From positions 992,001 to 1,056,000 of the forward strand of contig NZ_NXNI01000001.1 of the NCBI RefSeq assembly GCF_002494345.1: a stretch of DNA of 64,000 nucleotides, written 5' to 3'. The notes beneath the pieces are model-generated. The model searched no databases. It saw nothing but the letters and a program-made list of their open reading frames with translations, and was not told the DNA's origin. The stretch is from Natrinema ejinorense (GTDB taxonomy: Archaea; Halobacteriota; Halobacteria; Halobacteriales; Natrialbaceae). Below are positions 35,917 to 45,552 of this stretch, in pieces (within the stretch, counting starts at the first letter, position 1; every line of letters begins with the position of its first letter). The translations under genes and the position numbers were made by a program.

Positions 35917-36056
35917 CTGGGCCGAACTGCGACAACCATTACAGAAATTCCACCAGCCAACGATGAGCGTACACGCGGTGAACGGGTCGGAGAAACTCTT
36001 AACAATGGTAATACGGTGTCGGTGGAATTAAGACACTCCCGACCGACGACACCACC

Positions 36057-38009
36057 ATGTCACTCGAAAGCATTGACCGCGTTGCGGTTCTGGGCGCGGG
36101 GAACATGGGGCACGGAATTACCGAAGTCACGGCCATGGCCGGCTACGACGTCACGATGCGGGACATCAAAGACGAGTTCGTCGAGGACGGCTACGAGTCG
36201 ATCAAGTGGAGCCTCGAGAAACTCGAGGAAAAGGAGATGATCGACGAGTCGGCCGACGAGGTCCTTTCGCGGATCGAGACGACGACGGATCTCGAGGAGG
36301 CCGTCACCGACGCCGACCTCGTCATCGAGGCCGCACCCGAAGAGCTCGACCTGAAACACGAGATCTTCACGGACCTCGAGGAGTACACCAGCGGCGACAC
36401 GCTGCTGGCGACGAACACCTCGAGTCTGCCGATTTCGGACATCGCGGAGGCCGTCGACACGCCCGAGCGCGTGCTCGGTCTGCACTTCTTCAACCCGCCG
36501 GTCAAGATGGACCTCGTGGAGGTCATCTACGGCGAGGACACCAGCGACGAGGCCGCCGAAGCCGGCTACGAGTGGGTCGAGTCGATCGGCAAGACGCCGA
36601 TTTACGTCCGCAAGGACGTTCGCGGGTTCGTCGTCAACACCATCGTCGGACCCTTCGGCGGCGAGCCCGCCTTTATGGTCTCGAACGGCGAGGCGACGAT
36701 CCGCGAGGCCGACGCGACGATGGCCCACGAGCGGGGCTACCCGATGGGGCCGTTCGAACTCGGCGACCTCACCGGCATCGACGTCGGCTACCACGTTCGC
36801 AAGGAGGGCGACAGCCCGATCCCGCCGATCACCGAGGAGAAGGTCGAGGCCGGTGATCTCGGCCAGAAGACCGGCAAGGGCTTCTACGACTACGAGGACG
36901 GCGACGGTGCCGATTACGAGCCCGAGGACGCGGGCGACTTCGACTGGCTCCGCGTCGAGGCGCGCATGATCAACCGCGCGGCCTTCCTCGTCGGCGAGGG
37001 CGTCGCGACCCCCGAAGAAGTCGACACCGGCGTCCAGCTCGGGCTGGGCTTCCCCGAGGGAATCTGCCGACGCGGCGACAAGATCGGCCTCGATACGGTC
37101 CTCGAGAAACTCGAGACGCTCTACGAGGAAACGGGCGAGGACCGATTCGAGCCCCATCCCTACCTCGAGGAACTCGTCGAGGAGGGCAAGACCGGCGAGG
37201 AGGCCGGCGCTGGCTTCTACGACTACGGCGACGACGAGCTCGGTCCCTATCACGACCTGAACTACGACCTCGAGGACGGCGTCCTGCAGGTCGAACTCGA
37301 CCGACCGTCCCGGATGAACGCGCTGTCGGAGGATCTGCTCTCCGAGATCGACGACCTGTTCTCCTCGGTCGATACTGACGAGGTTCGGGTCGCGACGATC
37401 GAGGGATCGGGCGACCGGGCGTTCAGCGCCGGTGCGGACATCTCCGGGTTCGCGGATACGGCTCCGACCGATATGATGGACGTCACGCCCGGCTTCGAGA
37501 CGGTCAACGAGTTCCCCCGTCCCGTCCTCGCGAAGATCGACGGCTTCTGTCTCGGTGGCGGCTTGGAGCTCGCGCTAGCCTGTGACCTGCGGATCGCGAC
37601 CGAGCGCTCGTCGTTCGGTGCGCCCGAGATCGGCCTCGGACTGATCCCCGGCGGCGGCGGCACGCAGCGGCTCACCCGGATCCTCGGGGAGACCCGCGCG
37701 AAAGAACTCGTCTTCCGTGGCAACCACATCGACGCCGACCGCGCGGAGGACTGGGGCCTCATCAACCGCTCTGTCGAGCGAGAGGACTTCGACGACACCG
37801 TCGGCGAATTCCTCGACGATCTCCGTTCTGGCCCGCCGATCGGTCTCAAAGTCGCCAAGAAGGTCATGAACGAGGGGCAAGACGCCAGCCTCGACGCCGC
37901 ACTGGTCATGGAGAGCCAGGGCTTTGGCCTCCTCTCGAGCACCGACGACGTGCTGGAAGGGACCGCCGCGTTCGCCGAAGACCGCGAGCCCGAGTTCGAG
38001 GGCAAGTAA
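36057..38009 (+). CDS. 3-hydroxyacyl-CoA dehydrogenase/enoyl-CoA hydratase fusion
   Basis: A 650-residue bifunctional beta-oxidation enzyme. Residues about 5-180 are the NAD-binding domain (AVLGAGNMGHGI at 8-19). Residues about 185-285 and 300-395 are two 3-hydroxyacyl-CoA dehydrogenase C-terminal domains, each ending in AGxGFYDY-like sequence. Residues about 400-650 are a crotonase (SAGADISGFADT as oxyanion region; FGAPEIGLGLIPGGGGTQRL). This domain order is the archaeal type, reversed against bacterial FadB. A thioesterase gene starts one base after its stop, and a winged-helix regulator is encoded convergently. Confidence 0.95.
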   Translation: MSLESIDRVAVLGAGNMGHGITEVTAMAGYDVTMRDIKDEFVEDGYESIKWSLEKLEEKEMIDESADEVLSRIETTTDLEEAVTDADLVIEAAPEELDLKHEIFTDLEEYTSGDTLLATNTSSLPISDIAEAVDTPERVLGLHFFNPPVKMDLVEVIYGEDTSDEAAEAGYEWVESIGKTPIYVRKDVRGFVVNTIVGPFGGEPAFMVSNGEATIREADATMAHERGYPMGPFELGDLTGIDVGYHVRKEGDSPIPPITEEKVEAGDLGQKTGKGFYDYEDGDGADYEPEDAGDFDWLRVEARMINRAAFLVGEGVATPEEVDTGVQLGLGFPEGICRRGDKIGLDTVLEKLETLYEETGEDRFEPHPYLEELVEEGKTGEEAGAGFYDYGDDELGPYHDLNYDLEDGVLQVELDRPSRMNALSEDLLSEIDDLFSSVDTDEVRVATIEGSGDRAFSAGADISGFADTAPTDMMDVTPGFETVNEFPRPVLAKIDGFCLGGGLELALACDLRIATERSSFGAPEIGLGLIPGGGGTQRLTRILGETRAKELVFRGNHIDADRAEDWGLINRSVEREDFDDTVGEFLDDLRSGPPIGLKVAKKVMNEGQDASLDAALVMESQGFGLLSSTDDVLEGTAAFAEDREPEFEGK

Positions 38010-38010
38010 G

Positions 38011-38466
38011 ATGACCGAGGGGCCGGCGGACGCATCGGGCTGGCCGGAGTGGGAGTCGTTCGTCCAGCGTCACGGCTACCTGTCGTGGCTCGACCTCGAG
38101 GTCGAACACCTCGAGGACGGACGAGCAGTCCTGGTGATCGAACAGGACGAGGACTTCGAGAACCCGGTCGGCAACGACGGACACGATCCGGTCCACGGCG
38201 GCATCGTCGCGACGCTGATCGATACCTCGAGCGCGTTCGCCCTGCGGACGACGTTCGAGAATCCCGCCGATGCGTTCCTGACGACGACCGATCTCAACGT
38301 CTCCTATCTGCGACCGGCGACCGGCGACCTGCGCGCCGAAGCCGAGGTGCTCCGGGCCGGCGGTTCGACCGGCGTCACCGAGGTCACCGTCAGCGGCGCG
38401 GACGGCGAGGCCGCCGTCGGTCGCACTACCTACCGCTTGTTCCGCGATGGGATCGGGGAGGAGTGA
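38011..38466 (+). CDS. PaaI family hotdog thioesterase
   Basis: A 151-residue hotdog-fold acyl-CoA thioesterase. GHDPVHGGIVATLIDTSSAF carries the active-site HGG and the following Asp typical of the PaaI/YbgC group, and TTDLNVSYLRPATGDL is the second conserved strand pair. It starts one base after the stop of the beta-oxidation fusion gene, so it is co-transcribed. It probably releases CoA from dead-end acyl-CoA intermediates of that pathway. Confidence 0.9.
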   Translation: MTEGPADASGWPEWESFVQRHGYLSWLDLEVEHLEDGRAVLVIEQDEDFENPVGNDGHDPVHGGIVATLIDTSSAFALRTTFENPADAFLTTTDLNVSYLRPATGDLRAEAEVLRAGGSTGVTEVTVSGADGEAAVGRTTYRLFRDGIGEE

Positions 38467-38499
38467 CCACTCGGTTCCGACTCGAGGACCACGAGTCGG

Positions 38500-39021
38500 T
38501 CACTCCTCCTGATCGTCGCCGAGCTCTTCGAAGATCCGTGGATCGGTCTGGAACTTGAGGACGTTGTGGACCGCCGAATTTCGAATGTTCGCGATGACCG
38601 TTCCGTAATCCCGATAACAGTCGTGAATCCACTTGGAGATCTCTTCGCGGTCCCGAAACATCATCACCGTTTTCCACTGGTACTCCCCGTCCGAGAGGAA
38701 GAAAAACAGGGTGTGTTTGTCCGCCTTGATGTACTCCATGGCGTCGCGCCAGTTGTCGGCGAAGTGTTCGGGATTGAACTTGAACTCGAACAGCGCGAAG
38801 ATGTAGTACTCCTCGTTCGGGATGATCGCCTCGCGGAAGACGCCCTCGTCGCGCATCCGCCGGATCGACTCGCTGACGGTGACGTGGGAGACGTCGATGT
38901 CGTATTCGGACTCGAGTACTTGCGTCAGTTCGCGCGAGGACAACTGTGGATCGTTCGAGAGTTCGCTGAGGATCGCGATATCGCGATCTTTGAACTCCCA
39001 GTTCGGCGATTCGTCGCTCAT
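38500..39021 (-). CDS. Winged-helix transcriptional regulator (Lrp/AsnC-like)
   Basis: A 173-residue regulator. Residues about 8-65 form a winged helix (DRDIAILSELSNDPQLSSRE, then VSHVTVSESIRRMRDEGVF) like the Lrp/AsnC DNA-binding domain. The C-terminal part (HTLFFFLSDGEYQWKTVMMF) is an unassigned ligand or dimer domain rather than a classical RAM domain. It converges on the beta-oxidation genes and is 30 bp downstream of a dehalogenase-like hydrolase on the same strand. It may regulate either set. Confidence 0.85.
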   Translation of the reverse strand: MSDESPNWEFKDRDIAILSELSNDPQLSSRELTQVLESEYDIDVSHVTVSESIRRMRDEGVFREAIIPNEEYYIFALFEFKFNPEHFADNWRDAMEYIKADKHTLFFFLSDGEYQWKTVMMFRDREEISKWIHDCYRDYGTVIANIRNSAVHNVLKFQTDPRIFEELGDDQEE

Positions 39022-39051
39022 ACTAGCTGTAATTCCATCGGATACATGTGT

Positions 39052-39906
39052 TTATGTGTTCGATTCGGTCAAAAACTCGCCGAGGCGCTCGGCGTACGCG
39101 TCCGATCGGTCCTCGGGAACCCAGTGGTAGGCCTCCGACAGCGGCGCGAGTTCGGCCTCCGGAACGTCTCTGGCCAGTTGCTCGGCGTAGTCGTAGGGCT
39201 GCATGACGTCGTCTTCACCCCACAACAGCAGCGTCTCTGCGGTGATCGCGCCGTAGTCGATCTCCGTCGTGTGGTTCGTGTTCGTCGAGACTGCGTTGCG
39301 AACGAGTGACACGTGGCCCTCGTCGGTGAGCCACGGTGCTTTCATTCCCGCGACGAATTCGGGATCGGCCTCACCGTACGCCCCCTCGACGAACGCCGCG
39401 TCGAGTCGCCCTTCGAGTTCCTCGCGCTCTATCTCGGCGGTCGACGGCAGCCCCAGGTTCGAGACGAACTCGACCGGCCAGGAGTCGTAACAGACGGCGT
39501 TCGAGAGGACGAGCTGATCGACCATCTCGGGATTGTGTGCGGCGAATCGCAGGGCGACGCCGCCACCGATGTCGTGGGCGACCAGTGCGATCCGATCGAC
39601 ATCGAGATCCGCGAGCAGGGCCTCGAGCATCGCCTCTTGGGCGCGAATCGAGCGATCGAAGCCGTCCTGCATCGCGGAGTTGCCGTAGCCGACCAGATCC
39701 GGTGCGATCGTGCGTCGATCGTCGGCGATCGCGGGGACGATATCGCGCCAGAGGAACGACCACGTCGGGATGCCGTGGACGAAGACCACCGGGGGCTCGT
39801 CGCTCTCGTCGGGGCCGTCCTCGTAGTAGGCCACCTCGAGGTCGTGGCCGTCGACCGCGACCGTCGTCGACGACTGTCGCTCGCTCCACGTCTCGTGATC
39901 GACCAT
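39052..39906 (-). CDS. Alpha/beta hydrolase, haloalkane dehalogenase/epoxide hydrolase-like
   Basis: A 284-residue alpha/beta hydrolase with oxyanion motif FVHGIPTWSFLWR and nucleophile elbow VAHDIGGG, where the nucleophile is Asp112 rather than Ser. An Asp nucleophile with PTWSFLWR points to the haloalkane dehalogenase/epoxide hydrolase branch. A catalytic His lies near the C-terminus (EAYHWVPED). Whether it dehalogenates or opens epoxides needs the halide-binding residues to be compared. The start ATG 39906 is preceded by about 245 bp with no other gene. Confidence 0.85.
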   Translation of the reverse strand: MVDHETWSERQSSTTVAVDGHDLEVAYYEDGPDESDEPPVVFVHGIPTWSFLWRDIVPAIADDRRTIAPDLVGYGNSAMQDGFDRSIRAQEAMLEALLADLDVDRIALVAHDIGGGVALRFAAHNPEMVDQLVLSNAVCYDSWPVEFVSNLGLPSTAEIEREELEGRLDAAFVEGAYGEADPEFVAGMKAPWLTDEGHVSLVRNAVSTNTNHTTEIDYGAITAETLLLWGEDDVMQPYDYAEQLARDVPEAELAPLSEAYHWVPEDRSDAYAERLGEFLTESNT

Positions 39907-40151
39907 TCAGACCCCTCCGTTCGCGGAGCGCTCCGTTGGCGGACGACCCGGACCGTCGTGGGGTCGCTGCCGATCATCTCGGCTGCTTCGTGCCGGTAGT
40001 TCTCGCATAATCATTGGTGACACACCCCCATTCAGTTTCCAAGATAAAGTCAGTTTGGGCGATGACTACCGATGTTAACTATTTATACTGTAGAATGGCG
40101 GCGATGGCTCCGTCCCCCGACCGATCGCCGAGAGCGGGGCTCGATCGTCCG

Positions 40152-43100
40152 CTATTCGTCGTCCGAACCCGTCGTCAGGCCCGCGAGCGACTCCTCGCCG
40201 ATCTCCTCGAGCACGCGCTCGTGGAACGACTGGAGGGCGGCGCTCTCGTCTTCGGCGAGGACGACGTCGCTGGCCGAGAGCGTCGCGAGGCCAAAGGCCC
40301 GCGGCGTCGGCGAATCGAGGAGTCTCCGGGAGACGGTCAGGTCGTCGCTGGCGATCGCGCGGACGAGAGCCTCGATCTCGTCGACGTTGAGTTTGTCCTC
40401 GAGGATCTCGCGGTAGGTCTCCTCGATCACGGCGAAGTCCGCGAGGTCCTCGGCGAAGCCAAGCAGCATCTCGCTGGAGACTTGCTGTTCGCTCGCGGAC
40501 TTCTCGTAGCCCTTGTAGCGTTTGAGGATCATCAGCGAGCGGGTCGCGTTGATCCGGAAGTACCGCTGGAGCAGGTCCGTCCCCGAGAGGGAGGCTCGGA
40601 GGTCCTCGCGGACCTGTTCGGCCTCGAGGTCGGCGACGATCCCCTCGATGTCGACCTTGCGGTTCAGCGGCATCGAGAGGACGAAGCCGTTGTCCGCGAC
40701 GGCGACGCGGACGTTCGCCGTCGCCTCCTGGGCACAGCGGTAGGCGAGCAGCCGCGACAGGCCGTCGTTGACCTTGCGACCGTACGTCGAGTGAACGTAG
40801 TAGTGGCGTTCGTACTCCTCGCGATCCCGGACGACTTCGATCGCGAGCCGGTCGGTCGTGCTCACGCTTTCGATGCCGGCGTACTGACACTGGTGATCGA
40901 ACAGGCGGGCGATGGCCCGCACGCTGTCGTCGTCCAGCGGAAACTCCCGGAGCCACGCGCGGACTCGCGGCGGCCCGCCGTCGTCGTAGCGCGCGAGGAG
41001 TTCGCCCTGAAAGGCGAGGATCTCACGGCCCAGATCGTACGAGAGCGGCAGTCGCTCGGAGTACCACGAGGGGACGGTCGGACGCGCGCTCGTGCGATCG
41101 ACGTACACCTTCGATCCGCGCCGGTAGCGGTACTCGAAGTGATCGCCACCGAGGACGAAGACGTCGCCCTTCTCCAAGGTGTCGAGGTACTCCTCGTCCA
41201 ACTGGCCGACCCAGTCGTCGCTCGCGCGCGTGTAGACGTCGCAGGTGAAGGAATCCGGGATCGTCCCGATGTTGGTCATGTAGATGACCCGTGCGAGCCG
41301 ACCGCGCTTGCCGATCAGCGGTTCGCCGACCGGGAACGCCTCATGGTGGTGCTGGCCGTCCGGCGGGTCGTTCGCGTCGCGCCAGACCTTCGCGTAGACG
41401 TTCTTCTCCTCGAGGCCGGCGTAGTCGGCGGTGAGATACCGCATGAGCGATTCGTACTCGTCCTCGCTGTAGTTGCGGTAGGGATAGGCCCGCCGGAGGA
41501 TCGCCTTCAGGTCGGCCTCGGGTCGGATTTCCGCGATCGCCATCCCGTAGACGTGCTGGGCGGCCACGTCCTGGGCGTTCTCGGGGATCGACACGGAGTC
41601 GACGAACCCCTCCGTGGCCTTCTTCAGCATGACCGCACACTCGAGGAGTTCGTCCCTGTCGAGGGCGATCACCCGCCCCGTGACTGTCTGACCGACGCGG
41701 TGGCCCGCACGGCCGATCCGCTGGAGCAAGGCCGCGACGGACTTGGGCGAGCCGACCTGGACGACGAGATCGACGTGGGGCATGTCGATCCCCAGCTCGA
41801 GGCTGGTCGAGGTGGTGACCACGTCGAGAGCGCCGTCCTTCAGCCGCCCCTCGATGTCCTGGCGGACGTCTTTCGAGAGACTCCCGTGATGACACCCCGA
41901 GTTGTCCTCGTCGTAGCCGTCGAAGCGCTCACGGAGGTTGTGGAGGACCCGTTCGGCACCCGAACGGGTGTTCGTAAACACCAGCGTGTTCGTGTGATTT
42001 TGAATGTGGTCGTGGAGCAGCCGGTAAAATCGCTCCTGAACGACCGCTCTGGGCGTGTTGATCAGGTCGTCGGTCGGACACTCCAGTTGCATGTCGAACT
42101 CGCGAGCGAAGCGCGCGTCGACGATCTCGTAGTCGCGAGGGGAAGGGCCCTGTGCCTCGCCGCTGGGTTCCTCACAGCCGACGAGGAACTCCGCCACCCG
42201 AGAGAGGGGCTCGATCGTCGCCGAGCAGCCGATCCGCGTAATGTCGCCCTCGGCCATCGCCTCGAGTCGCTCGAGGCTGACCGCGAGGTGGGTGCCCCGT
42301 TTGCCCGCCGCCAGCGAGTGGATCTCGTCGACGATGACGTACTCGACGGTCCGGAGCTTCTCGCGGAACTTGGGCGAGTTGAGAAGTATCGCGAGGGTTT
42401 CGGGCGTCGTATTGAGGATGTGGGGCGTCTCCTCGAGCATCTTCTGGCGGTCGCTCGAGGCAGTGTCGCCGTGGCGAATCGCGTGGCGGATCTCGCCCAT
42501 CTCCTCGCCCTCTCGGTCGTCGACGATCGCCTCGATCCCCTCGAGGGGCACCTCGAGGTTGCGGTGAATGTCGTTTGCGAGCGATTTGAGCGGCGAGACG
42601 TAGAGACAGTAAACAGAGTTCTCGAGGCCGTCGTCAGTGTCGTGGTCGCGGCGATACAGGTCGTTGATAATCGACGTGAAGGATGCAAGCGTGTTGTGAA
42701 GGTACAGTCCGCCACGACCACCGACGAAGTTGTGCGTATCCGGAACACTGAGATCGACGATTTGTCCGCTATATTGTGACGTGTCGTTCGATTCGACGGG
42801 TACCCAAGCGACGTTCCGACGACGTATCTCGTCGATCTGTGCCGCAAGTTCACGAGTCGTCTCGTCGGATGGGAGCGACTGAAGCGTCGTAGACAGCGTT
42901 TCCAGTGCTCGTTCCGTGAGGTATCCGCTTCGTCTGGCTACTTCGTAAATGTTGCCGAGCTCGGCATTGAACTCTCGGTCGTTCTCGAAGTACTTCGACA
43001 GCGCTCGAACGTCTCGATAGTCGAACGCGTACCGCCCAATGTGATTGCCGTTACTCTGCCCGGCAGTATGTGCTTCCAGTTCGTCGATTTTCGGGTGGAC

Positions 43101-44633
43101 GATCGAACACTCCGACAGGAGCGTCGACAGATTCTCGATTCCTCGAACGATAAGCGAGTGATACTCTCGTCTCGTCTGCTCTTCCGTATTCGTCGCGTAC
43201 TTTTCCCGGCGGCTCCGAGCGGGGAGGATCCCGAACGAGAGTAAGAGGTACGACAACTGTTCTATCTTCAATTCATTAGCCTGTATGAGACGGACTTCGT
43301 TGGATCGAACCTCGCTCTCCAGCGATAGAAACGTCGAGAGGAACGACCGTTTAATCTGTTTCGACGCGTTCAGCACCCAATTCGGGAGCGGTACGTCGCG
43401 GCTCGGTCCCGGTTCGAGATCCAGTAATTCCGAAAAGAACACGGAAAACGCTGCGTCGGAAACAACGTAGTCGATCTCCGACTTCTGCTCGAATTCGATA
43501 CCGAACCGATCCCGCATCGTCTCCACCGCGCGTTCGAGAAGTTCAGTCCGATTCTTTTGGGTTATCTGAACGAACCTGTTCCGATCGTCTGCTCCGATCA
43601 GGCCCTCCGCGAGGACGAACGCGGACAGTTCTGCGAGTTCGGAATCGAGCGTCGTTGGATAGCGAAAGCGGGACAAGCGACCGTTGTCGGTTTTGACGAG
43701 TATCTCACCGGGCTCGAGCGGCGTACACTTCGCTCGAAGCAACGCGAGGAGGTCATTCGCACAGTACTCGGTATCGCCTTTCACCAGTTTCCAGGCGGAC
43801 GAAATCCCGATCGATAGGTGATCCGCAACGTCCGGCACAGAGAGTCCAGCAAGCGCGAGGGCAAGCCACCGTTCGGACTCGTCGAACGCCGAAATGGGGG
43901 CCTTGTCTTCGAGACGAGCGATGACATGATCCGATTTTGCTTCGGTTGCGACGAGCGGGAATTCGGATCGAAGCCGGTCAAGCGCAGCGCGAACATTAAG
44001 GTCGATGTCTCGCTCGGGGAGTTCGATACGAGTCGGAACGCCGATCCGATCACCCTCCTCGATGTCCTCCGCCGAGCGCCACGTGGGCCCCGATGGAGTC
44101 TCGACGAGAAGCGGATGATCCGGTGTGACTTCGACTTCTCTCCCGTACGACGTTCGGATTCGATGGATCGGCCCGTCGTAGCTCTCCGAGTAGACCATCG
44201 ATTGACGAAGCGTGAGCTCCTCTTCGTCGAGTGAGTATGCCTCGATCGGACTCGTGTACAACTCTCCGTCCGTATCGACGTCTGTGACTTTTCGATTCCG
44301 GCGTTCGAGAAGGTCTTCCGCTCGAAGGACCGATGCCTCACCGTCGTCTCGAACGATCATCGGCGTATCCGGTTTGACGCACTTCCCGCTCCCGGTCGGC
44401 GCACAGACCAGCGTGTTCGTCCTCTCGTGGATCTTCGGGATCGCACCCCGCTGTGGCGGCGTGAAGAACCCGTCGTTCTCGGGGACGAACTCGCCGAACT
44501 CCTCGAGCCACCACTCCTGAACCGCGGGCTCGAGCAACTCGAACACGTCCCCGTCCTCGATCGTCGTGTCGGCCGGATCGAACGGAAGGGCGTCGTCGGC
44601 GACCGGCAACTCGCGGGGCTCGTTCCCGTCCAT
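40152..44633 (-). CDS. Lhr-like superfamily 2 helicase interrupted by an intein
   Basis: A 1493-residue precursor whose spliced product would be about 930 residues. Extein parts carry Walker A CAPTGSGK-T (interrupted), DEIHSLAAGKRGTH (motif II), GCSATI (motif III), VFTNTRSGAERVLHNL and QRIGRAGHRVGQ (motifs IV-VI), then the Lhr-core C-terminal region. Lhr-type helicases move 3'-5' on DNA and act in repair. The start ATG 44633 (MDGNEPRELPVADDAL) was preferred over the frame opening at 44750, whose extra 39 residues are not acidic. The family match is to the archaeal Lhr-like group; the exact subgroup is unsettled. Confidence 0.9.
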   Translation of the reverse strand: MDGNEPRELPVADDALPFDPADTTIEDGDVFELLEPAVQEWWLEEFGEFVPENDGFFTPPQRGAIPKIHERTNTLVCAPTGSGKCVKPDTPMIVRDDGEASVLRAEDLLERRNRKVTDVDTDGELYTSPIEAYSLDEEELTLRQSMVYSESYDGPIHRIRTSYGREVEVTPDHPLLVETPSGPTWRSAEDIEEGDRIGVPTRIELPERDIDLNVRAALDRLRSEFPLVATEAKSDHVIARLEDKAPISAFDESERWLALALAGLSVPDVADHLSIGISSAWKLVKGDTEYCANDLLALLRAKCTPLEPGEILVKTDNGRLSRFRYPTTLDSELAELSAFVLAEGLIGADDRNRFVQITQKNRTELLERAVETMRDRFGIEFEQKSEIDYVVSDAAFSVFFSELLDLEPGPSRDVPLPNWVLNASKQIKRSFLSTFLSLESEVRSNEVRLIQANELKIEQLSYLLLSFGILPARSRREKYATNTEEQTRREYHSLIVRGIENLSTLLSECSIVHPKIDELEAHTAGQSNGNHIGRYAFDYRDVRALSKYFENDREFNAELGNIYEVARRSGYLTERALETLSTTLQSLPSDETTRELAAQIDEIRRRNVAWVPVESNDTSQYSGQIVDLSVPDTHNFVGGRGGLYLHNTLASFTSIINDLYRRDHDTDDGLENSVYCLYVSPLKSLANDIHRNLEVPLEGIEAIVDDREGEEMGEIRHAIRHGDTASSDRQKMLEETPHILNTTPETLAILLNSPKFREKLRTVEYVIVDEIHSLAAGKRGTHLAVSLERLEAMAEGDITRIGCSATIEPLSRVAEFLVGCEEPSGEAQGPSPRDYEIVDARFAREFDMQLECPTDDLINTPRAVVQERFYRLLHDHIQNHTNTLVFTNTRSGAERVLHNLRERFDGYDEDNSGCHHGSLSKDVRQDIEGRLKDGALDVVTTSTSLELGIDMPHVDLVVQVGSPKSVAALLQRIGRAGHRVGQTVTGRVIALDRDELLECAVMLKKATEGFVDSVSIPENAQDVAAQHVYGMAIAEIRPEADLKAILRRAYPYRNYSEDEYESLMRYLTADYAGLEEKNVYAKVWRDANDPPDGQHHHEAFPVGEPLIGKRGRLARVIYMTNIGTIPDSFTCDVYTRASDDWVGQLDEEYLDTLEKGDVFVLGGDHFEYRYRRGSKVYVDRTSARPTVPSWYSERLPLSYDLGREILAFQGELLARYDDGGPPRVRAWLREFPLDDDSVRAIARLFDHQCQYAGIESVSTTDRLAIEVVRDREEYERHYYVHSTYGRKVNDGLSRLLAYRCAQEATANVRVAVADNGFVLSMPLNRKVDIEGIVADLEAEQVREDLRASLSGTDLLQRYFRINATRSLMILKRYKGYEKSASEQQVSSEMLLGFAEDLADFAVIEETYREILEDKLNVDEIEALVRAIASDDLTVSRRLLDSPTPRAFGLATLSASDVVLAEDESAALQSFHERVLEEIGEESLAGLTTGSDDE
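42693..44381 (-). mobile_element. Intein with a LAGLIDADG-type insert in the helicase P-loop
   Basis: Exactly 563 codons inside the helicase frame, between GSGK and T of the Walker A motif. Splice junctions: Cys1 (codon 44379-44381, block A CVKPDTPMIV) and the C-terminal HN (codons 42693-42698, block G GGLYLHN) followed by Thr as +1 residue. Block B is VEVTPDHPLLV and block F is VDLSVPDTHNFV. The middle holds two LAGLIDADG-like helices, SAFVLAEGLIGADDRNR and STFLSLESEVRSNEVRL; in the second, acidic residues of the motif are changed, so the nuclease may be weak or dead. An unspliced protein would have a broken ATP site. Confidence 0.95.
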
Positions 44634-44746
44634 TATCGTCGTCTGCGGGACAGGGCTGTAAGAGGGTTTGGACAGCGGAGTGAAAGTGAAACCGGCGATG
44701 GAGGGCACGAACTCGGAGCCGCCCCGCTCCGCGCGCGGTCCCGCTG

Positions 44747-45007
44747 TCACTCGACTGCGGTCGAACTACCGCGATCCGCGGTCGCGTCCGTCACGTCGAC
44801 GTGTCCCGACTCGTCGATACGAACGTGGTTCTCGCGATACGTGAATTCGATCCTCACGCTCAAGGCATCCGCCTTGCGATACAGCACATCGAGTGCGTCG
44901 GTATCGATCACCTCGTGTAGCGGCGGCTCGAGATCCATCGGGTCGACCCCTTCGTGTGCCGCCACCCCCTGTACGACCCTGAGACTGGTCGGTGTCGTGT
45001 TCGACAT
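44747..45007 (-). CDS. HalOD1 output domain protein
   Basis: An 86-residue haloarchaeal output-domain protein: LRVVQGVAAHEGVDPMDLEP, then PLHEVIDTDALDVLY and IEFTYRENHVRID are the helix-strand pattern of HalOD1 domains. These stand-alone modules are thought to act as receivers or partners in haloarchaeal signal transduction. Gap to the helicase start is 113 bp on the same strand. The mechanism is not known. Confidence 0.85.
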   Translation of the reverse strand: MSNTTPTSLRVVQGVAAHEGVDPMDLEPPLHEVIDTDALDVLYRKADALSVRIEFTYRENHVRIDESGHVDVTDATADRGSSTAVE

Positions 45008-45552
45008 ATGCTACGTCGCAACGACCCTCCCAATGAATCCCTCGATAGATTTCTGACGCCTGGCAGACGTCCGTCAGACAGTTTCCCGCTGATCGGCCGT
45101 TCCACCGGCGCGACCGACCGGACGACTGCTGGAACTGAAAACACGTTTATACCCATTTTCACATAGTGGTACGTGGACCGCGGTCGGCTGGAACGCTGGC
45201 GGTCCGGCCCCCACCCAGGCCGGTTCAGAGACACACCACCTATCAACCGAACGACCCACCCTCGCGTCCACTGGGATGCGAGTCGCCGCGTGCCAGTTCG
45301 ACCTCGCGGTCTCTAGACGACGCAACCGGGAGCGGGAAGCCGTCTCGTGTCCGTGAATCGGTTCGGACTATTCGTCGATCGTCTTCCAGGATGGCTATAG
45401 TAGCAACTGAAACGATTTACACACTGATCGCAACGCTGTCGTGCGATCAGGTATGCAATGACTTTCAGTTGCTACTATAGTGACCACAGACAGGTTCGAG
45501 GGAAGCGTTCGAGGACGACGAGCCTTTACCGTTCCAACGGGTAACGGCGGTA
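45008..45552. other. Intergenic region with a palindromic element
   Basis: About 545 bp between the HalOD1 gene and RaSEA, with no supported gene. Its notable content is the 86-bp palindromic repeat at 45395-45480, which lies 72 bp before the RaSEA ATG. An AT-rich tract at 45140-45165 (AACACGTTTATACCCATTTT) resembles a promoter read toward the HalOD1 gene. Confidence 0.5.
45395..45480. repeat. 86-bp palindromic element (MITE-like)
   Basis: Perfect 18-bp terminal inverted repeats, CTATAGTAGCAACTGAAA and its complement, at 45395-45412 and 45463-45480. The interior continues the pairing imperfectly and ends in a perfect inner hairpin TGATCGCA/TGCGATCA (45425-45432 and 45442-45449). The whole element can fold into one long hairpin. 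No coding capacity and no clear target duplication at its edges. It looks like a small non-autonomous transposable element. Confidence 0.7.

Noticed and set aside
40014-42779. 921-codon plus-strand frame opposite the helicase
   Set aside because: A shadow frame; the minus-strand frame holds all helicase motifs.
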